DNA of 64,000 bases, taken from contig NC_068576.1 of the NCBI RefSeq assembly GCF_025698545.1, forward strand, positions 56,394,094 to 56,458,093, given 5' to 3'. This DNA comes from Gossypium raimondii (taxonomy: Eukaryota; Streptophyta; Magnoliopsida; Malvales; Malvaceae). Positions 24,845 to 35,192 of this stretch are shown one piece after another. A program made the translations under genes and the position numbers. Numbering within the stretch: position 1 is the first letter of the stretch; the number at the start of each line of letters is the position of its first letter. The notes below the pieces were generated by a model. The model made no database searches and had not been told where the DNA came from. It saw only the letters and a program-made list of their open reading frames with translations.

Positions 24845-25256
24845 GAAATCGCTCCCACGCAGATGCGTTTTTGATACAGTAGGTCCTGAAAATATAATTT
24901 CGAGTTGACGTTTATGAGCAAATAGTATAAAAACGCTTCAAGCAGGATGCTTTATAAGAAAAATTTCTGAAATAACTCCCACGTGGACGCGCTTTTGCTA
25001 CAGTAAGTCTTGAAAAAATAATTTCAAGTTGACGTTTCTGAGCAAATAGTATAAAAACGCTTCAAGCAGGATGCTTTATTAGAAGAATTTTTGAAATCGC
25101 TTCCACGTGGATGCGCTTTTGCTACAGTAGGTCCTGAAAAAATAATTTTGAGTTGAAGTTTCTGAGCAAATAGTATAAAAAACGCTTCAAGCAGGATGCT
25201 TTATCAGAAGAATTTTTGAAATCGCTCCCACGTGGACGCGCTTTTGCTACAGTAGC
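24845..25256 (+). repeat. ~124-bp tandem repeat with G-boxes upstream of the transposase
   Basis: Three full units and one partial unit. Each has gcgcttttgctacagta (near 24866, 24989, 25113, 25238) and cgcttcaagcaggatgcttt. Three units carry CACGTG preceded by tcccac/ttcc and followed by GAtGCGC or GACGCGC (24980-24985, 25104-25109, 25229-25234). The first unit has cacgcaga instead. The last G-box is 39 bp from the transposase TATA box. Confidence 0.85.
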
Positions 25257-25272
25257 ATGTTTGGGCTGATGC

Positions 25273-25280
25273 TATAAATG
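25273..25280 (+). promoter_or_regulatory. TATA box of the MULE transposase
   Basis: TATAAATG lies 84 bp upstream of the ATG at 25357, directly after the G-box repeat array. Confidence 0.65.
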
Positions 25281-25356
25281 AGGCAAAAAATATTCTCAGA
25301 TTGCATAAGTTACAGCAAAAACAATTTAGAGAGGCTAAGAAAGTTAGAAATTAAAG

Positions 25357-28300
25357 ATGAGTGAACGTATTAGTGCTGTTATTTACTATGATGGTGATGT
25401 TTGCCACACCGAGAACGATGTTGTTTTTTTATCGGAGAGTATAGTGCAACTGGTTTTTAACCAGAACATAGATTTGACAGAACTTCGTGAAAGAATTAGG
25501 CGTAAAATTTTCGGAACGACGCCAATGAAAGTTCTATTTATTACGTATCGATTTTGTTCTTCTGTTGATCCGGTGACATATGACTCGTTCGACATAAAAG
25601 GTGCTCATAGCTTGGAGGCAATGGTGCAGACCCATCTTGCTGGTAGAGCACATTATATTGAGTTATTTGTATAATTTACATCTCTAAATGATGTACTTGC
25701 GACTAGAGTTCCAGAGGTATACACGACCCCTGGCTGACACTCGGTTAGCGGGTTACAAAATACGGAACAGCCCATGTTTGGTAGCGGTGTGGAATGCACA
25801 CCCCCTGCAAGACACTCTGTCGGTGGATGGGACATGTACGTCGGTGGCTCGATGTATGATGCTAAAAATACGTACTGGAGAACGACATCAAGTTCTAGTG
25901 GTTGGCAATCTACATCCAATTGGGGACGTTATGTAATGCCCAGTAGAAGGGATGATGTACTCTCTACGACGTCCACCGGTAAGAGGACCTCGTACGTTGC
26001 AGATGATGCTGGGTTAGAAGATGACTCCGATGTGGATCCACCTCGAGAGCCCGAGCTCGATGGTGCAGAAGTTGGCTTATTTTCTGAATCGGAGCCTATT
26101 TCAATAGAACCTGAAGATACTGAAAAGAGTTCAGATGAAGAAGAAAATCCACGATTTAGAGCATACTCACCTCCAGCCCATATGCATAATGTCGATCTAT
26201 CTGCAGATGATGCGTTGGAATTTCCAGAGCTACCACACCGGTTGCGTGATCGTACAAGTTCAGGGCTGGATTCGGGTGAATTTGAAGTTGATAATCAGTT
26301 TTCCAACAAAGATAGTTTTATTGGTGCTTTGAAACAACATAGCATCACCAACGGCGTTAACTACGCCTCGTTGAGGAAAAGGACAGGGTTGTGGGAGATA
26401 AAAAAGTATAAAGGTCCACATACATGTGCTGCAGGTACAGTATTGACAGTTTCTGAATAATACTGTTATTATGTAATGTTGCATTATTTAATGTACTCCA
26501 TTTATAGGTGTTTCACAAGATCATCCCAATATGGATTCAGCTATGTTAACTAGCTTGATACTACCCACGGTGAAGGCAGATCCCAAGATTTCAGTGCCGA
26601 TCTTAATTACCAATATTCGTAGCCAAATGGGGTACACGCCTCTTACCGCAATGCTTGGATAGCTAAGTAGAAGACGTTGGAAAAGATGCATAGTGGGTGG
26701 GATGCTTCATATAATGAAATATGGCAGTGGTGTCAAGTGCTAGAGAGATACGTCCCAAGTTGCATCATAGACTTTGAAACGAAAAATGAGTACTACAACA
26801 ACCGATTGCTACGTGGATGTCAAATGTTCAAACGCTTGTTTTGGACCTTTAAGCAATGCCGAGACACATTTCCATACTACAAGCCATTGGTACAAATTGA
26901 CGGTACCTTTATGTTTGGTAGGTATACTCATCGGCTATTGCTTGCAGTGACACTGGATGGCGATGAAAGAATTCTTCTAATTGCGTTTGCAATAACACCG
27001 GGGGAGTCATCTGATGATTGGGATTTCTTTCTATCTAGGTTAAGGTGGCATGTGTGCCCCCAACCTGATATCTGTGTTATTTTAGATCGGTGTAGAGGTA
27101 TACTAGCTGCATTTGATCGACAGGGAAGCTTATGGCAGCGTACACACCATCGATATTGCCTAAGGCACATTGCTTCCAACTACTACAGGCAATATTCATC
27201 TAAGAGTGAACGATGACAAGTGACCAACATGAGTATTTAGTCTCTATTATATTAATTCATTTGTCATTTTGAATTTATTATAATTGAAAAAGTGGTATGT
27301 AATTTTTGCTATGAACTTATATTGGCAGGGTATGAAATAAATAAATACCGTTTTCACGAGATGTTGACAGTTTTGCGTTCAATTAATAGCGAATGCGCGA
27401 ACTACCTTTGCAACATACGTTTCGAACAGTGGGCACAAGCATACGACGGCGGCCTACGATATGGTCATATGACCTCAAACCTGGCTGAATGCATAAATTC
27501 TATTCTAAAAGGAACGCGCCATCTACCGATAACATCAGTTGTGCGAGAGACATGTTTTCGTTTGACGGCGCTATTTCCAAAGCGAGCAGCAAGTTATGCA
27601 GGCCAGATGCAGGGAGGCCATGTATGGTGCAGTAAGGTAGTGCAATAAATTAACAAGGCCAAGGCGCGGACGAACACCATACACACAGTGTGTCACGATT
27701 GAGACAACTTATAGTTTCACGTGATAGAGTTTGACAGACCACACCAAGGTGTTATTGGCGTGCAATATCGTGTACACTTGCGAAATAGGACTTGCTACTG
27801 TGGGATGTTTGATGCACTTCGTTATCCATGCGCTCATGTAATTGTAGCTTGTCAAAATCTCCGTCTGGATCCAATGAGCTATGTCGACAAAGTGCACAAA
27901 ATTAGAAAATATGTACAACGTCTGGAGACACGTTTTCCTATCGGTCTCAGATGAATGTAAGTGGCCGCTCGTACCGCTTGCTCCTTTTAAGCAGTTACCA
28001 GATAGAGAATTGCGTCGCAAACCGAAGGGTCGACCTTGCTTGACTAGAATACGTAACAATATGGATATTCGAGAAACAGCCAGTCAGGGCAAGTTGTGCG
28101 GATGGTGTAGGAATCCAGACCATACATGCTGATCATGCCTAGGGGTGTGCATAATTCGGGTAAAACCGAAAAAATTCGGTTAACCGACCGAATTCGGTTA
28201 ATCGGTCGGTTAACCGAATTTTTTCGATTGAAAATCGGTTAATTTTTAATGATTTTTCGGTTAACGGTTAATTCGGTTCGAAACCGTTGGTTAACCGAAA

Positions 28301-28765
28301 AAATTAATAAATAAAATTATCCAACCCAGCCCAAACTCAATTACCCAACCCAATTACCCAACCCAATAAAACTAAAACTAAAGTTTACCCAATTACCCAA
28401 TCCAATAAAACTAAAACTAAAAGACAACCCAATTTACTAAAGTCTAAAACCCAATTTACTTTAATAATTTATAAATTTTTAAATTTTAAAAATAAAAATA
28501 AAAAAATTGAGTAATTCGGTATTTTTCGGTAATTCGTTAATTCGGTAATTGAGTAATTTTAACCAAAATAAAAATACATAATTTTCGGTTAATTCGGTTA
28601 ATCGACCTTATTAACCGAAAAAATTTCGGTTCGGTTAATTTTTTTTAAAAAAATCGGTTCGGTTAACGGTTAAAATTTTTGGAAGGTCGGTTAATTCGGT
28701 TATAGTAATTTCAGGTCGGTTAACCGAATGAACACCCCTAATCATACCCAAATCGCAATAGTTGA
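25357..28765 (+). pseudogene. MURA-type MULE transposase, degraded
   Basis: The frame opens with MSERISAVIYYDGDV, a PB1-like start common in plant MULE transposases. It is then broken by TAA after codon 105 (25672-25674), TGA at 25735, TAG at 26668 plus a 1-nt deletion just before it, TGA at 27214, and TGA at 28130. Two introns are visible (about 26433-26506, and one ending near 27328). The DDE core is still readable: first Asp in VQIDGTF (26899), second Asp in VILDRCRG (27085), the C..H pair in YCLRHIA, and Glu in NLAECIN. A SWIM zinc finger (CYCGMF..YPCAH) follows, then a C-terminal CGWCRNPDH knuckle. From memory of the family, part of the N-terminal WRKY-GCM1-like finger is deleted near 26365. 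The last codons are split by the MITE at 28140-28740. Confidence 0.9.
28140..28740. mobile_element. hAT-like MITE nested in the transposase 3' end (601 bp)
   Basis: The inverted ends are TAGGGGTGTGCAT and TAGGGGTGTTCAT (complement of right), 12 of 13 matching. The 8-bp flanks atcatgcc (28132-28139) and atcatacc (28741-28748) differ at one base. Much of the interior is self-complementary, built from ttcggttaaccga units. Removing it restores a path from the zinc-knuckle codons to the transposase stop at 28763-28765. Confidence 0.88.
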
Positions 28766-28884
28766 GCGTCATTGTAAACAACTTTGTATTATTAAGAATA
28801 TTTGCCTATATTGTGAAATAAAATAATATGCCAAGTGTTCAACATATTGAATTATTTAAAATAATTTTTATTATTAAGAATATT

Positions 28885-29023
28885 AACTATTTTGTATTTT
28901 ATTACATCAAATAATATCAAAATATTCAAAATAAACTATTTTGTATTTTATTACATCAATAATATCAAAATATTCAAATTAAACTATTTTGTATTCTATT
29001 ACATTAATATAAACTATTTTGTA
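28885..29023. repeat. 48-bp AT-rich tandem repeat between the two MULE genes
   Basis: Nearly three units of aactattttgtattttatta followed by catcaataatatcaaaatat. The array sits between the converging 3' ends of transposase and mobile-domain genes, so it lies in their shared terminator region. Confidence 0.8.
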
Positions 29024-29272
29024 CATATATTTTAAAATAAAAATCAATCTTCGTGCCTGCCAGATTCAGTGCCACATGGCGGTCGTCGACGGTTACGCGC
29101 TGGATTCCTTCTTTGTCCAGCTTTCGGCGGGGGTTGTGGTTGCTCCGGCTGGGATTCTGGTTCATCCGGTAGGGGATCTAGTTATCAGTGTTGAGATAAT
29201 GAGCCACCTTGATAGAATAGTGAATGTGGAGGTGTTTGCATCACCAACAGCGAAGGTGTTTGAAACCCATAC

Positions 29273-31639
29273 TGTAACAGCTCAATTTTCAGTAGTGTCA
29301 GAATAGTGATTTGAGATCACTAAATTTGATGAAAAAGTTAGAAAAATTTATTAATTAATAATTATAAGTTAAGCGTGATTTTAGAAATATTTTTGAATTA
29401 GTGAATTTTGTGATTTAAAAGAAATTATTAGGTAAATTGGGTCAAAAACGAGGTATCGAGACTTCGATATTAGAAACTAAGTCGTAAATATTTTTATAAA
29501 TATTTACGGAGTGTCAATAGGATAGTATTAACGTTTTGTTAAGAAATTTTAGTGTTCCGATAGTTAATTGATTAAAAAGGACTAAATTGAAGTAAGGGCG
29601 AAAGTTGAATAATAGATTAAAGAAAAATTAAAAGGACCGAATAGGAATTATGCCTTTTCTAAAGTTGAGTGGCATATGCATGATAAAAATCTTAGATTTT
29701 TTAAAAGTATGTTATTATTTTATTGTAAATTATATTAATTATATTATTATATTTTAAATAAATAAAATTGTTAACAAATGTATGGTGCATATGATGACAT
29801 GTGGAAAAATGAAGTACATATATTAGTTATTATTATCATATTATATTATTAGAAAAAAGAAATGAAAAGAAAGAAACAAAAGCAAAAAGAAACAGAGAAG
29901 GAAGGAAGGAAAGAAGAAAAGAAAGAAAGAAAAGGGAAAATTGAGGTTTTAAGGTTTTAAAACTTTAAAGGTAAGTTTAATCAAGTCCTTTTCTTTTAAT
30001 TTAAATGTTTTAGAAGTTTTAAAACAAAATTTTGTTGAAAATAAGTTAAGGTTTTGGAAGTTTATAGTTTTTTTAGCATGGTTCATGTTGAATAAATTGT
30101 TAAATTTGTGATTTATTTGATAGAAATTTTATTTGGAATTGAATAAAGGATTGAATTGTAAACTAAACTATAAGTTTTGAATTTTAGGGATTAAATTGAA
30201 ATAAATTCGAAATTATGAAAATATGATAAAAGTTAGATAGTTAAATGTGAGTTTGGTAGGAAAGTTTGGTAGGAAATTAAGTAGTAAAAGGTATGAATTG
30301 AGAAAGAAAAATATATAGGTTAGTTAGGATTAAATTAGAAGTAAAGTAAAAATTAGATAAAAAAATTTCAGCAATTAAATTGTTTTGTGCTAATGATTGT
30401 GAAATTATCTTAATTGTTCGTAGCTAATATCGAGCTAGCATCGGCACACAAAGGAAAAGAGAAGGTTATTGAGGAATAATCGAGCAAATTCGGGTTTATA
30501 TTACTATAATTCAAATCTATTTATTTTAATTATTATATTTTAATTAAAATGCATGGTAAGTAAAATTAGGTAAGCAACTGGAATGATAATAGTGACTTGA
30601 ATTGAATCAAATTGAATTGAATGATGGAAATATGTGAGTATTTGAAATGTATATTGATTAAAAAATATTAGTGATTTGAATTTGATTGAAAAATGAATTT
30701 AAAATACTGAATTAAATAAAGTGAATTAATTTATGAATATGTGTGAAAATGTGAATTGTGTATTGATTGAAAAGTGGTTTGAATTGAATTGAAATATGAT
30801 TATATGTGATTAATTGAAATATGTATTGGTATTAAATTGTTAATTGATTAGAAAGTGGAAAAGTGATCTTGAATTAGAAATGAAAGAGAATTGAGAATTT
30901 GAATACCCTATTAATTAGTCGGGCTAAGTCGGATATAGTTGGCATGCCATAGGATTTGGAAGAGTACGGGATTTATCGGCTTTGCCGATCTGGCACTTTA
31001 TGTGTCATATTAGGCACCTCGTGTGTCGTTTCAGGCACTTATGTGTCATTTATTGATCAGATACTATGTACCGTTTTAGGGATAATGTGCCGTACTGGTG
31101 TGTTTGGTTGGAATCCGTGTATCCGCCGAGTCCGAGTCAAGTTAATAGGGACAACTGAAATAAATTTACTGATAAAACCAATCCTGAATGATATAGTAAA
31201 TGAGAAAGGTGAAAATTGGAATAAAGAGATAAGAATGATATTTATATATATAAATAATTGTTAATATAAAAAGATAGATTTGTTCATTAAGTATTTATTA
31301 GTTGTAATGAAAAAGTATGTGTATGATTTAATGTATTTAATTATAAATTGAATTATGGTAGTACCACTGAGTATACACATACTCAGCGTACGGTTGTTTC
31401 TGCGCGCAGGTTAGTAAAAAAAAAGCCAGTGTCCGGTCTAGCATCCAGAGCAATCCCGACCTCAGATAAATTTTAGAGATGTGCCTTTCTTTTGATATTG
31501 TGCCATGTATTTAGGTAATGTATTGATTAAAGTATGCCATGTATGTTATTTATTTGTGAATCAGTGATAAGTTATCCGATATGTTTGGTAATGCTCCGTA
31601 ACCCGATTCCGGTGACGGATACGGGTTGGGGGTGTTACA
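29273..31639. mobile_element. Solo LTR of a Gypsy-type retrotransposon (2.37 kb) nested in the PMD gene
   Basis: TG..CA ends: TGTAACAGCTC at the left and GGGGTGTTACA at the right. The flanks catac (29268-29272) and catat (31640-31644) match at 4 of 5. PMD coding sequence continues on both sides (..YQMPSPY / GFQTPS..). Inside are ggcacttatgtgtcatt-like repeats (30990-31090) and gagtatacacatactcagcg near 31369, features of Tekay/Del-type LTRs. The lineage call is from recall. Confidence 0.88.
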
Positions 31640-31778
31640 CATATGGTGATGGCATTTGGTAAAAAGAAGAGCTCCCCAACGGCCCCTCTTGCGATCTCTC
31701 CTGCGACGATGGCCTATACATCGACTTTCCAATCGGCGTAGTCGAAAATGGAGATGAACCGGGCCATTGACTCCAACC

Positions 31779-32287
31779 TAGAGGTGCTTATGGGCCGGGC
31801 CGAGTTCGGGCCGGGCCCATAAAAAAATTTCGGCCCGGGTCCTAGGCCCGGGCCCGGCCCGAAATATGGGCCTGAATTTTGCCTAGGCCCGGCCCGGGAA
31901 AAAAATTCATAGGCCCGATCCAGCCCGGCCCGTTTTTTAAATAAATACCAAAAATTTATTTTAAAAATTAAAACAAAAATTAAAAAAAGTATTTTAAAAA
32001 TATTTTAAAATTAAAAAAAATTAAAAAAATTTTTTAAAATTTTTTTAAAATTTAACAAAATTTAAAAAAGTATTTTAAAAGTATTTTAAAATAAAGAAAA
32101 TAAAAAATAATAAAAATATTTATTATATTCGGGTCAGGCCTGGGCCAAAAAAGTTGTGCCCGAGGCCCGGCCCGTTTTTTAATTGGGCCTCGTTTTTTTG
32201 CTCAAGCCCATATTTTGGGCCTATATTTTTACCCAAACCCTCCCATATTTCGGGCGGGCCGGGCCGCCTGGCCCATGAGCACCTCTA
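31779..32287. mobile_element. hAT-like MITE, GGGCC-rich, nested in the PMD gene (509 bp)
   Basis: The inverted ends are TAGAGGTGCTTATGGGCC and TAGAGGTGCTCATGGGCC (complement of right), with one difference in 18. A perfect 8-bp duplication, ctccaacc, flanks them (31771-31778 and 32288-32295). PMD coding sequence resumes on either side (..FSSLMAG / GWSQWPG..). The interior is GC-rich at both ends and AT-rich in the middle. Confidence 0.92.
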
Positions 32288-34164
32288 CTCCAACCTGCCA
32301 TGAGACTAGAAAAAGGAAACATATAAGGGTTAGGATACATAAAAAAGCTAGGATACGCACTTGGCATCATCTGAAAAGGCTGTGTTGTGGGTATCATCGG
32401 TTGAACTACTGGGTCGGGTGACTGTGTTTTTGCTGTTGCTGGGCCTGATAAAGTTATGGGCACTGATGATGGGCCGGGTGAATTTCTAGGCCTCGTTGAT
32501 GGGCTTGCGTCGCCGTCCCTTCTTCTTGGATTTAAAGGGATACGTTGTTCCCTTTGGACACGCAATTGTCGCTGCCTCTCCTCTGGCGAGAGTAAATATG
32601 GCTTTCCATTGATCCTAAACCATGGTATGTATTACGGCATGCACGCTAATTCTGGAAGGATAATCGGTTCCCGAATAGGTATATAGTCATACCAATCTTC
32701 CCACATTTGGATGTAGTGTGACCAGAATCTCAGCCAATCCGTATGCAATTGCCGTAGGTCAATTTTGTGATGATCATCCAACACCTCAGGTGCCAGAGGA
32801 ATCGGTTGTCAGAATCCAAATTACCGTAATACTCTGTTCGACTAGTGCATCTCTACAGTCGCAAAGTTGACCAATGAGACTTTCACATGCCAACCGTTTC
32901 AATTTTGGAAGTACTCATCCAAAATTACTGCCCGAATTGCCGGATCCTCGTATAGTGTCCATTCAAACTATATGACCATGATGGAAATATTAGTTATGTA
33001 CTAAATACTAAATACCAATCGACTATCTCATTATGGAAATATCTATTTTATTTAATACTTACTAGTGCTTCCAACCGTTGGTCCAATAGAAGCTGTATAT
33101 CTTCAAGAGAGGTAGGTAATCGAGCATAACTTGCCGGATGGTTCCATCTAATTAAATAAACTCTTTAGCATACTATTATTTTTAAAAATCTACGTAATAA
33201 TTGTAAAATCTAATATAAAATTTACCTCGTTATGAGTGGGAATGTATATGGGTGGTCCACTCGATGGCGTAAAAATGGAAAGCGAAACCGTGCCTATGAC
33301 TGCAGTAGTGGCAGACAACCTCCGATTTTCGCTTTACTCGGTCACGTCGCCCCGCACATCTCCCGATATAATGTTGCCAACACGGCAGACCCCCAACTCA
33401 ATTCACCGGCTGCTCTAAAATCAATGAGTTTCAGCAGCCATCTTAGATGTACGAGGTTCTGTGACAAGTCCGGCATCAGATAACCTTCAATTATCTGAAG
33501 AATGTATGCCCGAGCATATCGGACTCTTTCTACTTCGGTTGAATCATCATCCGGATCCGGGAATGTGTCTCGTAACCAGCCCATCTCAATCTGACCTCCG
33601 TTAATTTTCTTCGGAATAGCGCCCAAAAGCTCGTAGCACACCGCTCCCCAATTGCCGATCAATGCACCGTTGACTGGTACCGTCCCACCGGCAATCCAAA
33701 TTGCAGATTGACATCTTCCAAAGTGATAGTGCACTCTCCACATGGAAGATGGAATGTGTGCGTCTTGGGTCTCCACCTCTCAATCAACGCACTGATAAGT
33801 TTCGGGTCCAACTTGGATCCCCGGCCTACAGTCGCCACGTGCTAAAAACCCACTTCCCGCAGGTAATTCTCTACCAACGGTGATGGAGGACCATGCATAT
33901 TCCGGATATAGCATTCCAATATCCGATCTACAGACTTTTATAGCACATAATAAATTAATAATTATTTAAAAATGCATAAATAAAAAAAATTTAAATAATA
34001 TTTAAAAATAAATTTAACACTTACCATTTTCATTTGTTCGACGGATATGTGCTTGTTATCAAGACGAATCAATTCTCCGGCCATTGCTAAATTCGTACAA
34101 ATTTTTACGATTTAAAAAAAATTTTAAAAATTAAAATTTATTTAAAAATAATTAAAAATAGGGA

Positions 34165-34320
34165 TTTAAGAGAAATTTAAGAGCAAATTGAGAGCAAATT
34201 GAGATTAAATATGGATTTGAGAGAAATTTGGAAGGAAATTGAGAGGAAATTGAGAGGAAATTGAGAAAGGATTAATTTGAGAGCAAATTGAGAGAAAATT
34301 GAGAAAGGATTAATTTGTGA
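34165..34320. repeat. Degenerate gagaggaaatt repeats upstream of the PMD gene
   Basis: About ten loose copies of gagagcaaattgag / gagaggaaattgag lie just upstream of the PMD start codon (34084). A minus-strand TATA (ctataaaaac, near 34341-34350) lies beyond them, so they would form the 5' UTR of the PMD transcript. Confidence 0.65.
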
Positions 34321-34389
34321 AAAAAAATGAAGGGGTGGGGGGTTTTTATAGTTTTTTTTACCGTTAGGGGGGCCAACGGTCAAAAAAAT

Positions 34390-34649
34390 GACCGTTGGCA
34401 CTGTTCACGCGCGGGGAAAATGCGTCCCCTGGGACGTGCTGACGTGGCAACAAAACGCGTCAACTTCAGCGAGCTTTCTGTCCACGTGGACTAAGCGCGC
34501 CCTTGAGGACGCGTTTTCCTGTCACGTACCTTGACATCTGCTGCCGTGGACGCGTTTTCGGGGATAATGGCCCATTCCGGTAAATAATTATTTACCGGGC
34601 CTATTTCGGTAAATTTTGAAAAAAAAGGGGTTTTACTTGTATTCTGCCC
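34390..34649 (-). repeat. Right terminal inverted repeat of the MULE
   Basis: Inverted partner of 24315-24570. It contains cacgcgcggggaaaatgcgt, gtccacgtggac (CACGTG at 34483-34488) and ggtaaataattatttaccgg, and ends ttctgccc before the target duplication. Confidence 0.85.
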
Positions 34650-34658
34650 AAATTTTAA

Positions 34659-35192
34659 TCTTGTACATTTATAAAAATTATAAAAATTAAATAAATCCAA
34701 TAATAAATTTGACACTCTTCCCCAACACATTATTAAACCATTTATTAATTAACACTTGGTTTTAGTTTGGTTAACATATGCAAATGTCTTGTTTATAGTT
34801 TTTTTAAATAAATTTCAATATTTCACATAAATTTTAATTTTCGTGTAATAATTTTATACCTAAATTTTTATTTTGATCTAATTGAGTGCATTTATAAAAA
34901 TTTAAAAAATAGATAAATCCAATAATTCTTTTTTTTCAAAAGATCCAATGTTAGTATATACAAGAAGATAGTATCACATAGTTTATAGTGTTGATATTTT
35001 TAAAAATTACATTAAAATAAAAATTGATGCATATAATTGTAAAATTGATAAATAGTTTTAATATTTATTTTCTTACGATGATTGTTAAGTTGATGTATAA
35101 ATCCTCAAGGTCTGCGGATATATAATTAAGAGGGAGTCCCAAGTCATCCCTTGTGCCGATATTGAAAGTAAAGCTAAATTTGGAAATACAGG
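34659..35192. other. Space between MULE and GMC gene; second copy of the 178-bp repeat
   Basis: 34710-34840 repeats the left flank of the MULE (24188-24314). The remaining part up to the ATG at 35193 is AT-rich and should contain the promoter of the GMC oxidoreductase gene. No TATA box was chosen with confidence. Confidence 0.55.

Larger units (their letters stand above)
29044..34084 (-). pseudogene. Plant-mobile-domain (PMD) gene carried by the MULE, degraded
   Basis: It starts at ATG 34084 (MAGELIRLDNKHISVEQMKM), followed by an intron and VDRILECYIRNMHGPPSP. Later parts are NWGAVCYELLGAIPK, YARAYILQIIEGYLMPD and ELSWGSAVLATLYREM. A proline/serine-rich tail (PMIPTTQPFQMM..) ends in NPARNRRRPPCGTES and stop 29044-29046. 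This is the aminotransferase-like plant mobile domain found in proteins labelled 'serine/threonine-protein phosphatase 7 long form homolog', a transposon-derived family without phosphatase chemistry. Breaks: TAG at 33842-33844 in place of a Trp codon, a frameshift near 33720, several stops around 32640-32900, in-frame TGA TAA near 29182-29187, and two insertions (29273-31639 and 31779-32287). It converges on the transposase. Confidence 0.85.
24315..34649 (+). mobile_element. Mutator-like element (MULE), 10.3 kb, with nested insertions
   Basis: The ends GGGCAAAACACC (left) and GGGCAGAATACA (complement of right) begin imperfect inverted repeats of roughly 250 bp. A perfect 9-bp target duplication, aaattttaa, flanks them (24306-24314 and 34650-34658), the Mutator hallmark. 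Inside lie a MURA-type transposase (25357-28765, +) and an oppositely oriented plant-mobile-domain gene (29044-34084, -). Both are broken. Three later insertions are nested: hAT-like MITEs at 28140-28740 and 31779-32287, and a solo LTR at 29273-31639. Without these the element would be about 6.8 kb. It is non-autonomous now. Confidence 0.93.

Noticed and set aside
25653..25919. Minus-strand frames across the transposase
   Set aside because: Shadows of the transposase coding strand. The plus-strand reading matches the MULE transposase family.
29019..29306. 95-aa plus-strand frame
   Set aside because: Antisense shadow of the PMD C-terminal codons, continuing into the solo LTR.
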